A stretch of 64,000 bases of DNA from Peteryoungia desertarenae. GTDB taxonomy: Bacteria > Pseudomonadota > Alphaproteobacteria > Rhizobiales > Rhizobiaceae. This document shows positions 1-9,197 of this stretch, one piece after another. The notes below the pieces were generated by a model. That model saw nothing but the letters and a program-made list of their open reading frames with translations. It was not told where the DNA came from and did no database searches. The stretch's first letter is position 1. Every line of letters begins with the position of its first letter. Made by a program: the position numbers and the translations under genes. The stretch spans positions 470,001-534,000 of the forward strand of contig NZ_CP058350.1 in NCBI RefSeq assembly GCF_005860795.2, read 5' to 3'.

Positions 1-394
1 CTTGATGGCGTCGGCGACGGCCACCTTTCTGTTCCGACAGTTCTTCCTGACGATCCCGGGCGAGCTGGTGGAAGCCGCGCGAATCGACAATGCCGGCCCC
101 TTCCGCTTCATGAAGGATATCCTGCTGCCGCTGTCGAGCACCAACATCGCAGCGCTCTTCGTGATCCTCTTCATCTACGGGTGGACCCAGTATCTCTGGC
201 CGCTTCTGGTCACGAACGACGCCAAGATGAACACGATCATCATCGGCCTGCGCCGCATGGTCGATTTCACCGACGCCTCCACGCCCTGGAATTACGTCAT
301 GGTCACGGCGATCCTCGCCATCATCCCTCCCATCATCGTTGTCGTTCTGATGCAGCGATGGTTCGTCAAAGGTCTTGTGGAGACAGAAAAGTAA
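1..394 (+). CDS. ugpE: Glycerol-3-phosphate-type ABC transporter permease, C-terminal part (UgpE-like)
   Basis: The reading frame is open at the window edge and stops at 392-394, so only the last ~130 residues are visible. The inner-membrane permease signature is present near the start (the EAA-like stretch [14 protein letters not shown]), followed by three hydrophobic segments, as in the second permease of MalG/UgpE-type carbohydrate importers. Its stop codon overlaps the ATG of the ATPase gene (TAATG), which indicates a translationally coupled importer operon. The assignment to sn-glycerol-3-phosphate rather than another sugar rests on overall resemblance and on the neighbouring ATPase. It is a fragment only because of the window border. 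Confidence 0.8.
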   Translation, partial: LMASATATFLFRQFFLTIPGELVEAARIDNAGPFRFMKDILLPLSSTNIAALFVILFIYGWTQYLWPLLVTNDAKMNTIIIGLRRMVDFTDASTPWNYVMVTAILAIIPPIIVVVLMQRWFVKGLVETEK

Positions 395-1443
395 TGGCCC
401 AGATTGTTTTGAACGATGTCCGCAAGATGTATGGCAATGTCGAAGCCATCAAAGGCGTGTCTCTGGAAATCGCCGATGGCGAGCTTGTGGTTCTCGTTGG
501 CCCGTCAGGCTGTGGCAAGTCCACGCTGTTGCGCATGATTGCCGGTCTAGAGAGCATTTCAGGCGGTGAGATCACAATCGGCGAAAGGGTGGTGAACCAG
601 CTGGAACCGTCCGAACGAGACATCGCCATGGTGTTCCAGAACTACGCGCTCTACCCGCATATGACCGTGCGCCAGAACCTCGCCTACGGTCTGAAGAACC
701 GCAACACGCCGAAGGACGAGATCGACCGCCGCATCGAACGAGCCGCCAAGGCACTGGAGATCGAGCAGTTCCTGGAACGCAAGCCCCGCCAGCTCTCTGG
801 CGGCCAGCGTCAGCGTGTCGCCATGGGCCGCGCGATCGTCCGAGAGCCCGCCGCCTATCTGTTCGACGAACCTCTGTCGAACCTTGATGCCAAGCTGCGC
901 GTGCAGATGCGTGTCGAGATCAAGCGGCTGCAACGCTCGCTCGCCACGACCAGCGTCTATGTCACCCACGACCAGATGGAAGCCATGACGCTTGCCGACA
1001 GGCTCGTGGTGCTGAATGCCGGGCGTATCGAACAGGTCGGCACGCCGATTGAGCTTTACGAGCGCCCCGCGACGACCTTTGTCGCGACCTTTATCGGCTC
1101 GCCGTCGATGAATCTGCTCAAAATGGCGAAAGCGACCGATAGCTGGTCGATGAAATCGGATGCAATAGTTCCATCAGAAACTGCCACCCTCGGCATCCGC
1201 CCGGAAGACTTGCATGTGATCGAAGGCGACAGCGGCGAAGAGACTTTCATCGCCTCTGTGAAGGTCGCGGCGGTCGAGCTCGTTGGAGCCGAAAGCTATG
1301 TGCATGGCACGCTGACCGATGGCAGCGATATCGTGTTTCGTGTGGCAGGTCGCTCTCGGATCGAGATGGACGACATTGTGAACATCGGTGCGAAAGCAAC
1401 CGGCTTACACTTCTTCGACGCAAGCGGCGCGCGTCTCGACTGA
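394..1443 (+). CDS. ugpC: ABC transporter ATP-binding protein, UgpC/MalK family
   Basis: A 349-aa nucleotide-binding subunit that powers an importer at the inner face of the cytoplasmic membrane. Visible motifs are Walker A (GPSGCGKST, about residues 37-45), the ABC signature [10 protein letters not shown], Walker B with [12 protein letters not shown], and a switch-region histidine (VTHDQMEAM). A C-terminal TOBE-like regulatory domain follows from about residue 240. ATG 394 is chosen because it overlaps the permease stop. The longer open frame from 181 would run antisense-like through the permease and is not credible. A rho-independent terminator follows 21 bp after the stop, so this gene ends the ugp operon and is separate from the photosynthesis genes. 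Confidence 0.9.
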   Translation: MAQIVLNDVRKMYGNVEAIKGVSLEIADGELVVLVGPSGCGKSTLLRMIAGLESISGGEITIGERVVNQLEPSERDIAMVFQNYALYPHMTVRQNLAYGLKNRNTPKDEIDRRIERAAKALEIEQFLERKPRQLSGGQRQRVAMGRAIVREPAAYLFDEPLSNLDAKLRVQMRVEIKRLQRSLATTSVYVTHDQMEAMTLADRLVVLNAGRIEQVGTPIELYERPATTFVATFIGSPSMNLLKMAKATDSWSMKSDAIVPSETATLGIRPEDLHVIEGDSGEETFIASVKVAAVELVGAESYVHGTLTDGSDIVFRVAGRSRIEMDDIVNIGAKATGLHFFDASGARLD

Positions 1444-1464
1444 CGGGATTGACATGGAAACAGG

Positions 1465-1489
1465 AAGGGGCCTTGACGGGCCCCTTTTT
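1465..1489 (+). terminator. Rho-independent terminator after ugpC
   Basis: An 8-bp perfect stem, AAGGGGCC/GGCCCCTT, with a 6-nt loop is followed by a T-run. It lies between the transporter operon and the first photosynthesis operon and marks the left boundary of the cluster. Confidence 0.9.
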
Positions 1490-1596
1490 GCTAAGGACGA
1501 CCACCGCGCCGTTCTGCGAACGATCGCCTTTTTGTGGCTTGGCGACGCGTACCACAAAGAAAAACGAGATTGCCCCTTCAAAGCGTGACAAAAAAG

Positions 1597-1614
1597 TGTA
1601 AACATAAGTTGACA
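1597..1614. promoter_or_regulatory. PpsR/CrtJ operator upstream of bchI
   Basis: TGTAAACATAAGTTGACA matches the PpsR/CrtJ consensus TGT-N12-ACA exactly. It ends in a TTGACA -35-like hexamer and lies 24 bp before the bchI start. No second paired site is obvious nearby. The expected effect is aerobic/light repression of bchIDO-crtIB; this is inference from the motif. Confidence 0.8.
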
Positions 1615-1637
1615 CATACGTTGCGAGTGAGGGTCCC

Positions 1638-2675
1638 ATGCCGAAGCCCTTTCCATTCTCCGCCATAGTTGCCCAGGAGGATATGAAGAAGGCGCTGCTG
1701 ATGGCAGCGGTCGATCCGTCTTTGGGCGGCGTCCTGATCTTTGGTGATCGGGGAACAGGGAAATCCACCGCCGTTCGCGCCCTGGCAGAACTTCTTCCGA
1801 AAATCGAAACCCGCCAGGGCTGTCGCTACAATTGCCTCCCCGCTGAACCCCAGGCCTGCTGCCCGCAATGTCAGCCTGGAGCGAGCGGAAAACGGCCTGC
1901 GATCAGCAAGCAGCGCACACCGATGGTCGATCTGCCCCTTGGTGCCAGTGAAGACCGGGTCTGTGGAGCGCTGGATCTGGAAAAGGCCCTTGTCGCCGGA
2001 GAAAAGGAGTTCGAACCCGGTCTCCTTGCCGCAGCCAATCGTGGTTTCCTCTACATTGATGAAGTCAACCTTCTGGAAGACCACCTGGTCGATCTGCTTC
2101 TCGACGCCGCCGCGTCAGGCGTGAACGTCGTCGAGCGTGAAGGATTGAGCATCCGCCATGCCGCCCGGTTCGTTCTGGTCGGCAGCGGTAATCCGGAAGA
2201 AGGCGACCTTCGACCACAGCTGCTTGATCGCTTCGGTCTCTCCGTTGAAGTCACAACGATCAACAAGCTGGAAGAACGGATTGAGGTCATTCGCCGGCGC
2301 GACGCCTATGAGGCCGACCCGGATGACTTCTCGGCCACATGGGCGAGAAAGGATACCGCCATCCGGAATCGCGTGGTAACCGCCCGGAAGATCCTGCGTG
2401 ACGTGGAAGTCCCAGACACGATCCTGATGCGAATGTCGCAACTTTGCATGAGCCTTGGCATCGACGGAATGCGCGGCGAATTGACCCTGATGAGGGCCTG
2501 CCGTTCCGCTGCAGCACTGGACGGGCGCAGGAGCGTTACATGGGACGATGTCGCAGATATCTCACCCATGGTTCTCTGCCACCGTCTGCGACGCGATCCG
2601 TTGGATGACGCCGGCAGCGCACCACGCATCAGGCGTGCTCTCGCGGGAGTCGAAAACGGGGTCGGCCATGGCTGA
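1638..2675 (+). CDS. bchI: Magnesium chelatase ATPase subunit I (BchI)
   Basis: 345 aa. An AAA+ ATPase that, with BchD, drives Mg2+ insertion into protoporphyrin IX by BchH, the first committed step of bacteriochlorophyll synthesis. Walker A is GDRGTGKST (about residues 36-44). Walker B is FLYIDEVNLL, followed by the sensor-1 region LVGSGNPEEGDLRPQLLDRFG. A cysteine-rich insertion (CRYNCLPAEPQACCPQC) lies near residue 62, as is usual for bacterial BchI. It is the first gene of the bchIDO-crtIB unit, preceded by a PpsR site. Its stop overlaps the bchD start by 8 nt. Confidence 0.96.
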   Translation: MPKPFPFSAIVAQEDMKKALLMAAVDPSLGGVLIFGDRGTGKSTAVRALAELLPKIETRQGCRYNCLPAEPQACCPQCQPGASGKRPAISKQRTPMVDLPLGASEDRVCGALDLEKALVAGEKEFEPGLLAAANRGFLYIDEVNLLEDHLVDLLLDAAASGVNVVEREGLSIRHAARFVLVGSGNPEEGDLRPQLLDRFGLSVEVTTINKLEERIEVIRRRDAYEADPDDFSATWARKDTAIRNRVVTARKILRDVEVPDTILMRMSQLCMSLGIDGMRGELTLMRACRSAAALDGRRSVTWDDVADISPMVLCHRLRRDPLDDAGSAPRIRRALAGVENGVGHG

Positions 2676-4506
2676 CCTCCGGCCACAACCGGGATTCCAA
2701 GAGGCTCTTCGCGCGCATGGCGAAGCAAACTGGCGTGATGCCTTGCTGGCCACTCGACTGTTGGCGGCCGGCGGGCCGGTCATGGGAGGTATCTGGATCA
2801 AAGCTCGTGCCGGCGGCGTCCGCGACTGCTACCTTGAGCATCTCCGCACCGTTGTCCGACCAGATAAACCGTGGCTGAGATTGCCCGCCAATGCCTCCGT
2901 GTCCTGGCTGCTGGATTCCGTGGACCTCGCGGCATCGGCCATGGCCGGATTCATGGTGAGGAAAAAGGGGTTGCTCAACGCCGTGAGGGGCGGAGTATTG
3001 TTGATCCCGATGGCAGAGCGGATCGATCAGACCTGTGCCGCCGTGATCGCAAATGCCCTCGACCAGTCAAGGGAACACGACTTCCTGGTGATCGCCCTCG
3101 ATGAGGCGGTTGACGACGACGAATCCCTGCCGGCCGCACTTGCGGAGAGGCTGGCTCTGAAAGTGGATCTGCATTCAACAGCATGGACGGCAGCCCAGCA
3201 GGGACACACCGTAGCAATGGCAGACCCGGCTGCAAGGATCATCGATGCACGCCTGGGCAAGGAACTCTTTGAACTGGTTTCCAACATCACACTGGCGACA
3301 GGCCATGCCTCGCTGCGCAGCCTGATGCATGTGGCCAATGCAAGCCGGATAGTTGCGAGCCTGCATGAAAGGCTGGACGTTGGCGAGGAAGATGCAATCT
3401 GTGCGCTGCGTCTTTGTCTTGGAATACAGCTCACAGCACCTGACAGGTCTGCTCAACAAGAACCAGACCCGCCAGCGCCGGAACATGGAGAACCGACAAA
3501 CCGCCCGGAAGACCAGAGGGCGCAACCGCCTGAGAGTGCCGAGCGAGAACAGCAAAGCCAGCATGATACGCCAGTCAACCTGAACCAACTGACGGAGCTT
3601 CTCGCAGCCGTCGAAAAAGGTGTAATCGGTGATATTCCCGCTTTCCTGTCAGGCGAAAGATTCCGAGCCAAAAGCGGCAAGGCCGGCAAGGCCGGCTCGA
3701 TGCAGAAGGATGCAAGGCGCGGACGTCCATTCGGCCTTGCCCAGTCACCACCCTACCCGGAAGCTCGACCGGATGTGATTGCCACACTTCGTGCCGCAGC
3801 CCCTTGGCAAAGGATTAGACAGGCTCAGCGGCAACGTCTGGCGGAGCGTGGTGAAACAAGCAACATGCAGCCGGCAGCATCTCAAAAGCTGTTGATCACC
3901 CGAGAAGACTATCGCTACCAGCGCCTTCGTCATCAAGCACCTTCGACCGCTATTTTCATGGTGGATGCGTCAGGCTCTACCGCCCTTGAGCGACTGGGCG
4001 AAACCAAGGGAGCAATCGAACAGCTTCTTGCACGATGCTACGTCCGTCGCGACGAGGTAGCCCTCATCGCCTTTCGCGGCACAACAGCCGAGACTGTCCT
4101 GCCTCCTACCCGATCGCTGGTTGCCGCCAAGCGTAAACTGGCAGGCCTGCTCGGAGGCGGACCGACACCCCTTGTATCCGGTCTGGAGCAGGGACTGCAG
4201 ATGGCGCTGGCCTTGCGCCGTCGGGGAACAACGCCAATCCTTGTGCTGATGACGGATGGCAGTGGCAATGTCGCTCTCGACGGATCGCCAGACCGCGCCT
4301 TGGCGGCCGAACAACTGATGATCATGGCCCGTAAATATCGTGCATTGGAAATCAGGAGCATCTGCATCGACATCGCCCGGCGCCCGCGAGAAGCAGTCAC
4401 CCGGCTCGCCGCAGAAATGGGAGCTGATCTCCATGTGCTGCCTCGCGCAGACGCACGGAGAATGGCTGATCTGGTCAATGCCTCCATGGAGGCACAGGGA
4501 TCATGA
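2668..4506 (+). CDS. bchD: Magnesium chelatase subunit D (BchD)
   Basis: 612 aa from ATG 2668, which lies just inside the end of bchI; the open frame upstream belongs to another reading of bchI. The N-terminal ~270 residues are a degenerate AAA+ domain without a working Walker A. A proline/acid-rich linker (about residues 285-335, QEPDPPAPEHGE...) follows. The C-terminal third is a von Willebrand A/integrin-I domain with the MIDAS motif FMVDASGSTALE and the later MTDGSGN aspartate. BchD forms a ring platform with BchI. It overlaps bchO by ATGA. Confidence 0.95.
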   Translation: MADLRPQPGFQEALRAHGEANWRDALLATRLLAAGGPVMGGIWIKARAGGVRDCYLEHLRTVVRPDKPWLRLPANASVSWLLDSVDLAASAMAGFMVRKKGLLNAVRGGVLLIPMAERIDQTCAAVIANALDQSREHDFLVIALDEAVDDDESLPAALAERLALKVDLHSTAWTAAQQGHTVAMADPAARIIDARLGKELFELVSNITLATGHASLRSLMHVANASRIVASLHERLDVGEEDAICALRLCLGIQLTAPDRSAQQEPDPPAPEHGEPTNRPEDQRAQPPESAEREQQSQHDTPVNLNQLTELLAAVEKGVIGDIPAFLSGERFRAKSGKAGKAGSMQKDARRGRPFGLAQSPPYPEARPDVIATLRAAAPWQRIRQAQRQRLAERGETSNMQPAASQKLLITREDYRYQRLRHQAPSTAIFMVDASGSTALERLGETKGAIEQLLARCYVRRDEVALIAFRGTTAETVLPPTRSLVAAKRKLAGLLGGGPTPLVSGLEQGLQMALALRRRGTTPILVLMTDGSGNVALDGSPDRALAAEQLMIMARKYRALEIRSICIDIARRPREAVTRLAAEMGADLHVLPRADARRMADLVNASMEAQGS

Positions 4507-5426
4507 CAATCGCCGGTACATGGCTGAAGTGGCGTGACGAAAAGGCCAGATGGCCCCACGCCGGCACGAGCCGCTTTATCTCCACCCAAAACTTTGACTG
4601 GCATGTGCAACTGCCGGGTCAGGAGACTGGTCCAAAGATCCTTCTTCTCCATGGTACAGGTGCATCATCCCACTCCTGGCGAAATCTCGTCAGCCAAATG
4701 GAGGGACGCTTCCAGTTCATGGTACCGGATCTGCCCTGCCACGGGTTCACCACGCCCAAAAGCACACCGGATCTTTCGCTTCATGGCATGGCGAAAGCGA
4801 TTGCCGCATTGCTGGAAAAGATAGATGTCAAACCGGATGTGATCCTTGGGCATTCGGCAGGTGCCGCCATTGGCGTTGCCCTGGCAGCGGGAACCTTTGC
4901 AACCCCCGCCAACCTAGGCAATGTCAAGCAGGTCGTTGCCATCAATGGCGCCTTCTTGCCAATACGCGGCTATCGTCTTTTCTCTCCGATGGCGAAGGCT
5001 CTCTTCGCAAATCCTCTGTCTGCCACAATGTTCTCCATGCTCGCCGGCAGCACTCCCCTTGGCGGAAATCTTCTTGAAGCGACAGGATCAAGCATCGATC
5101 CCCTGGGACGCGATATTTATCGAACTCTACTCGGGTCCAGCGGCCATGTCCGTGGCGCGCTCGGCATGATGGCCGCCTGGGATTTGAGCCGCTTCGACGA
5201 CCTTCTTCGCCATCTGAAATTGCCTCTGACCCTGATTGCCACCCGGGATGACCCGATGGTGCCACACGACAACTCGGTACATGCGGCACGAACGGCACCC
5301 AGAGCTCAACTTGTGAGCCTGTCGACGGGCGGACATCTGGTGCATGAGTGCAATGCTCAGGAGGTCGCAAGACAGATCGAGCATGCAGTCTTCACCAGGA
5401 CCCAGAATGGAGCGGACGCCGCATGA
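4503..5426 (+). CDS. bchO: Alpha/beta hydrolase BchO, magnesium-chelatase-associated
   Basis: 307 aa alpha/beta-fold hydrolase. The oxyanion HGTGASSHSW motif is near residue 51. The nucleophile elbow GHSAGAAIG carries the serine, an aspartate lies in RDDPMVPHD, and a late histidine in STGGHLVHE completes a catalytic triad. It sits in the conserved order bchI-bchD-bchO. Its reaction in bacteriochlorophyll synthesis is not established; the name follows position and family. It starts at an ATGA overlap with bchD and ends in an ATGA overlap with crtI. Confidence 0.9.
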   Translation: MTIAGTWLKWRDEKARWPHAGTSRFISTQNFDWHVQLPGQETGPKILLLHGTGASSHSWRNLVSQMEGRFQFMVPDLPCHGFTTPKSTPDLSLHGMAKAIAALLEKIDVKPDVILGHSAGAAIGVALAAGTFATPANLGNVKQVVAINGAFLPIRGYRLFSPMAKALFANPLSATMFSMLAGSTPLGGNLLEATGSSIDPLGRDIYRTLLGSSGHVRGALGMMAAWDLSRFDDLLRHLKLPLTLIATRDDPMVPHDNSVHAARTAPRAQLVSLSTGGHLVHECNAQEVARQIEHAVFTRTQNGADAA

Positions 5427-6985
5427 ACATGACCGAACGCTTCCGGCCACACCGACCAGGACCAGACGGAACCAAACCGCACGCAGTGATCATCGGCGCT
5501 GGCGTCGGTGGACTTGCAACCGGCGCACTCCTTGCCGCCCGTGGTTATCAAGTGACGATCTTCGATCCGCTCGACGCACCGGGCGGCAGAGCCTATGCCT
5601 ATCGCCAGGATGGCTTCGTCTTTGACGCTGGACCGACGATCATCACCGCACCCTGGCTATTCGAGGAGCTTTGGCGAGATTGCGGCGGTCGTCTTGCCGA
5701 TGACGTCGAGTTTCGCGAAAACACACCCTTCTACAAGATTCGTTTCGATGACGGCTCGGTCTTCAACTATTCCGGAGATCGAGAGGCCATGGAACAGGAA
5801 GTGGCCCGCTTCGAGCCCGACGACGTCAAGGGCTATCGCAGTTTCATGGACGAAAGCAGGCGCATCTACGAGGTCGCCTTTGAGCAATTGGCGGCAAAGC
5901 CGTTTCATAGCATCAGCTTCACGGCAAAGGTTCTTGCAAGGCTTGTTCGACTTGGCGGTTATCGCTCGGTCTATTCGGTCGTTGCCAGCCATTTCAAGAA
6001 CGAGAAGCTCCGCAACATCTTTTCCTTTCATCCGCTCCTGATCGGGGGCAATCCGTTCTCGGCGACTTCCTTCTACTGCCTGATCGCTCATCTCGAAGGC
6101 AAGTATGGTGTGCATTATGCAGTGGGTGGCACCAATGCGCTGGTGCGCGGAATTGCAAGCCTTGTCACCCGCAATGGGGGCACGATCCGCCTGAAAGAAA
6201 CCGTCGAGACCATCCTGACCAAAGGCAACAGAGCGACGGGTATTCGCCTCTCCTCCGGAGAAGAAGTTTCGGCAGATCTTGTTGTCTCAAACTGCGATCC
6301 CGCTTCCACCTACGGAAAACTCCTCAGGGACCACAAGCGCAAACGCTGGACAGACCGCAAGATCGCCCGCGGCGATTATTCCATGAGCCTGTTTGTCTGG
6401 TACTTCGGCACGAACCGTCGCTATGATGATGTCTATCATCACACCATGGTGTTCGGCCCCAGATACAAGGGGTTGCTGGACGACATCTTCAAGAAGAAAG
6501 TGCTGGCTGAAGACTTCAGCCTGTATCTGCATCGTCCCAGTGCTTCTGATCCATCCTTGGCGCCTGAAGGATGCGACGCTTTCTATGTGCTGAGCCCCGT
6601 ACCGAATCTCGCCAGCAAGACGGATTGGCAAGAAATTGCAAAGCGTTACCGGAAAAAAGTAGAACAACGTCTGGAAGAGACGCTTCTGCCCGAGCTTAAC
6701 AAACACATCGTGACATCGCGGGTCACAACCCCGGTCGATTTTCACGATCGGCTCCTATCTTGGGAGGGTGCAGCGTTTGCCCTTGAGCCAAAGCTCCTGC
6801 AAAGCGCTTGGTTTCGCCCACATAACAAGAGTGAGGAGCTCGAAAACCTCTATCTGTGCGGCGCAGGTACCCATCCTGGAGCAGGGCTGCCGGGGGTGGT
6901 GTGCTCGGCCAGGATCGTCGCAGATATGGTGCCAGATCCGAAAGCGTTTTCTGATCGCCGCAATGGAGGGGATACCTTCCAATGA
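5423..6985 (+). CDS. crtI: Phytoene desaturase CrtI
   Basis: 520 aa FAD-dependent carotenoid desaturase converting phytoene to neurosporene or lycopene. The N-terminal dinucleotide-binding motif is VIIGAGVGGLATGALLAARG (residues ~23-42), followed by PGGRAYAYRQDGFVFDAGPT. The C-terminal CrtI signature is LYLCGAGTHPGAGLPGVV. ATG 5423 is chosen because it overlaps the bchO stop (ATGA). Three or four desaturations cannot be told apart from sequence here. In the absence of crtA, a lycopene-producing enzyme leading to spirilloxanthin is the simpler reading. Confidence 0.95.
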   Translation: MNMTERFRPHRPGPDGTKPHAVIIGAGVGGLATGALLAARGYQVTIFDPLDAPGGRAYAYRQDGFVFDAGPTIITAPWLFEELWRDCGGRLADDVEFRENTPFYKIRFDDGSVFNYSGDREAMEQEVARFEPDDVKGYRSFMDESRRIYEVAFEQLAAKPFHSISFTAKVLARLVRLGGYRSVYSVVASHFKNEKLRNIFSFHPLLIGGNPFSATSFYCLIAHLEGKYGVHYAVGGTNALVRGIASLVTRNGGTIRLKETVETILTKGNRATGIRLSSGEEVSADLVVSNCDPASTYGKLLRDHKRKRWTDRKIARGDYSMSLFVWYFGTNRRYDDVYHHTMVFGPRYKGLLDDIFKKKVLAEDFSLYLHRPSASDPSLAPEGCDAFYVLSPVPNLASKTDWQEIAKRYRKKVEQRLEETLLPELNKHIVTSRVTTPVDFHDRLLSWEGAAFALEPKLLQSAWFRPHNKSEELENLYLCGAGTHPGAGLPGVVCSARIVADMVPDPKAFSDRRNGGDTFQ

Positions 6986-8166
6986 CGGTTTGGTCGCCTG
7001 AAAACGATTGTTCATCGCACCAGCCAGTCCTGGCCGTCCCTTTCCATCGGAGACCGGCCAGCCTCAATTATGGATTTTCCGGAGAAACGACGGATCTGAA
7101 GGCATGTTCAACGGCCATCCGGAGGGGCTCAAGATCCTTTCACCTCGCTGCACAACTGCTTCCATCCCGAACCCGTCAGGCGGCTTTCTCGCTGTACGCT
7201 TTCTGTCGCCATTCCGACGATCTGATTGATGGCGCCGGCGCTGAGAAGAATGTTCTTGCATCGCTGCGGCAGCGGCTCAATCTGATCTATCAGGGACGTC
7301 CCGCACCGCTCGCCTGTGACCGCGCCTTTGCGCGCACAGTTCAGGAATATGCCATCCCGAAACTCGTCGCTGAGACCCTTCTGGACGGTTTTGAAATGGA
7401 CACCGCCCAGCGGCGATTTCAGACGATCGCCGAGGTCAAGGATTATGCCAATTGCGTCGCGGCAACAGTCGGAATCATGATGGCGCTCGTCATGAAGACC
7501 GGCGAACCCGAAGCGCTTGCCCGCGCAGCCGATCTTGGGCTCGCGATGCAACTGACAAATATCGCCCGCGACGTCGGCGAAGACGTGCGCAACGGGCGAC
7601 TTTATCTGCCGCAGGATTGGCTGAGGGATGTCGGGATTTCGCCGGAGGAGCTCATGCTGGATCCGCAGTTCTCACCGGCACTTGGAAGTGTCGTTGCGCG
7701 CTTGCTTGAAGAGGCCGATCATCACTACGGGCTCGGTCTTGCGGGCATCAGTTTTTTGCCTCCGGATTGCCGCCACGCGATCCGCACCGCTGCACTTGTC
7801 TACCAGGGGATTGGGACGCGTATCCGCGAAAACGGTTATGACAGCATCAGCCAACGCGCCTCGACGGCACTTTCAACAAAGCTTCGTCTCGCGCTCAACG
7901 CCCGTAGAGAGACAGAAAGCGAAAAGAGCGTGGCGCCTGAATTCGCAGCACAGCCCCCTGATGCGGCTACGGCTGCCTTGGTGATGCGTTCTGCACACAG
8001 CTACGCTGCGGCGAGAAAGCAGTCGCTGTCGTTACCGGTGCTCGAGAATGCTACGGGCCGCCTGGATCGCTTCGCCCTCATCCTGATGCAGCTGCAGGAA
8101 AGAGCCAGAGAAGAAAATCGCTTCCGTCGACGCCTTGTCCAGAGAAAGGTGACCGGTCTTGGCTGA
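6982..8166 (+). CDS. crtB: Phytoene synthase CrtB
   Basis: 394 aa. Condenses two geranylgeranyl diphosphates into phytoene. Both aspartate-rich motifs of the squalene/phytoene synthase fold are present: HSDDLIDG near residue 78 and NIARDVGEDVRNGRLYLP near residue 193. The C-terminus is extended and basic (about residues 310-394) and less conserved. It starts with an ATGA overlap with crtI. Its end overlaps a small TTG-started ORF, so translation of the whole bchIDO-crtIB unit looks coupled. Confidence 0.95.
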   Translation: MTVWSPENDCSSHQPVLAVPFHRRPASLNYGFSGETTDLKACSTAIRRGSRSFHLAAQLLPSRTRQAAFSLYAFCRHSDDLIDGAGAEKNVLASLRQRLNLIYQGRPAPLACDRAFARTVQEYAIPKLVAETLLDGFEMDTAQRRFQTIAEVKDYANCVAATVGIMMALVMKTGEPEALARAADLGLAMQLTNIARDVGEDVRNGRLYLPQDWLRDVGISPEELMLDPQFSPALGSVVARLLEEADHHYGLGLAGISFLPPDCRHAIRTAALVYQGIGTRIRENGYDSISQRASTALSTKLRLALNARRETESEKSVAPEFAAQPPDAATAALVMRSAHSYAAARKQSLSLPVLENATGRLDRFALILMQLQERAREENRFRRRLVQRKVTGLG

Positions 8167-8311
8167 GAACTATTTCGGACTGATAGAAGCGGTCTTCGTC
8201 TTCGGTCTCGCAGTTGCCTTCTATATCTGGCAGATGCGAGACCTGAAGAAGGAAAACGAGAAGGCGCGAAGACGCGCGGAAGAAGCCGCCAAAAAAAACG
8301 AGCAGCCCTGA
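8159..8311 (+). CDS. Small single-span membrane protein downstream of crtB
   Basis: A 50-aa ORF, too short for usual cut-offs, reading LAENYFGLIEAVFVFGLAV in its first 19 codons. It has one hydrophobic segment (about residues 6-24) and then a strongly charged Lys/Arg/Glu tail likely to form a cytoplasmic helix. The only usable start is TTG 8159, inside the end of crtB and overlapping it by 8 nt; an in-frame stop sits just upstream. Operon coupling and protein-like composition support it. Function is unknown; a membrane tether or assembly role for carotenoid enzymes would be a guess. Confidence 0.6.
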   Translation: MAENYFGLIEAVFVFGLAVAFYIWQMRDLKKENEKARRRAEEAAKKNEQP

Positions 8312-8348
8312 CGAGGGTCAAGGCGCCAGCCCCCAACCAACATGTTTC

Positions 8349-9197
8349 TCATGCCCGTCGGGGCATCTTGAAGGGCAACATCAGGCGCACCACAGGATTG
8401 GCAAGCCGGTTACAGTCCAGCGTCTCCTGCATCATGGTCAATCGCGTGCCTGTAACGGTGGTCTGCACCAACGCCCGGGAATAGAATGGCGTATCTTCAA
8501 GTGCGCGAACGACGATGGGTTGATAATCTTCATCGCAAGCTATCCCGCCCCGGACACCCCAGAAGCCCGCCTTCATCGGCTGTCTTTCAGGAATATCGAC
8601 AGGAGCCACCTCACCCTCTGCGGAAATGCGAAGACCGATCCGGCGGCGGCGTCCATCCCGAAGCCTGGCATCGTAGAGAATTTGAGTACCGCTATCGGCA
8701 TCGCCCCTCGCCCAATCCCAACCATCGAAATCTTGCTCGATCGGACGATTTCCAAAGTTGATGTCATGATAACCCCTGCCCGTCCAAGACCCCTCGGGAA
8801 AGACATCACATTCGACACTGGCCTGACATATCGGTGCCCGGGGCAGCCAAGAGTGATGTCCTTCATAATCGAGAGAATGAGGTTCCGTCGTAAAGGCTTC
8901 AGGCCTGAGCACGATCTTGCCCCTGACACGCTTTGGCAACCACCTCTGCCCGGGCCATGGCATGGCCATCTCATCGAACATAATGACGAAGCTGCCCCGC
9001 TCCAATTGAAACGAACTTGCACCTATCTGCAGGCACTCCACCGACCGGTTGAGCGACCGGCGACCCCGCTCCGTCATCGTCCAGACATTTCCATGCGGAC
9101 CATAGAGAGCCACGTTGAAAGCAACGTGGTTGTCTGGATCACGACGCCCTCGCCAATGATAGTAAGGCGAAAAGACCGAGCCGACAAAAGCGATCAC
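8349..9197 (-). CDS. crtC: Acyclic carotenoid 1,2-hydratase CrtC
   Basis: Hydrates the terminal psi-end group of neurosporene/lycopene derivatives (C-1,2). The family signature VGSVFSPYYHWRGRRDPDNHVAFNVALYG is at the N-terminus and YHDINFGNRPIEQDFDGWDW lies in the middle. GTG 9197 is chosen because it overlaps the crtD stop (GTGA) and gives 282 aa, close to the Rhodobacter length as I remember it. However, the same frame upstream still reads a CrtC-like block (FDKPAPAGGYHWWYADG, 9301-9251) inside the crtD 3' end, so a longer protein with a non-standard start is possible (see findings). Confidence 0.88.
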   Translation of the reverse strand: MIAFVGSVFSPYYHWRGRRDPDNHVAFNVALYGPHGNVWTMTERGRRSLNRSVECLQIGASSFQLERGSFVIMFDEMAMPWPGQRWLPKRVRGKIVLRPEAFTTEPHSLDYEGHHSWLPRAPICQASVECDVFPEGSWTGRGYHDINFGNRPIEQDFDGWDWARGDADSGTQILYDARLRDGRRRRIGLRISAEGEVAPVDIPERQPMKAGFWGVRGGIACDEDYQPIVVRALEDTPFYSRALVQTTVTGTRLTMMQETLDCNRLANPVVRLMLPFKMPRRA

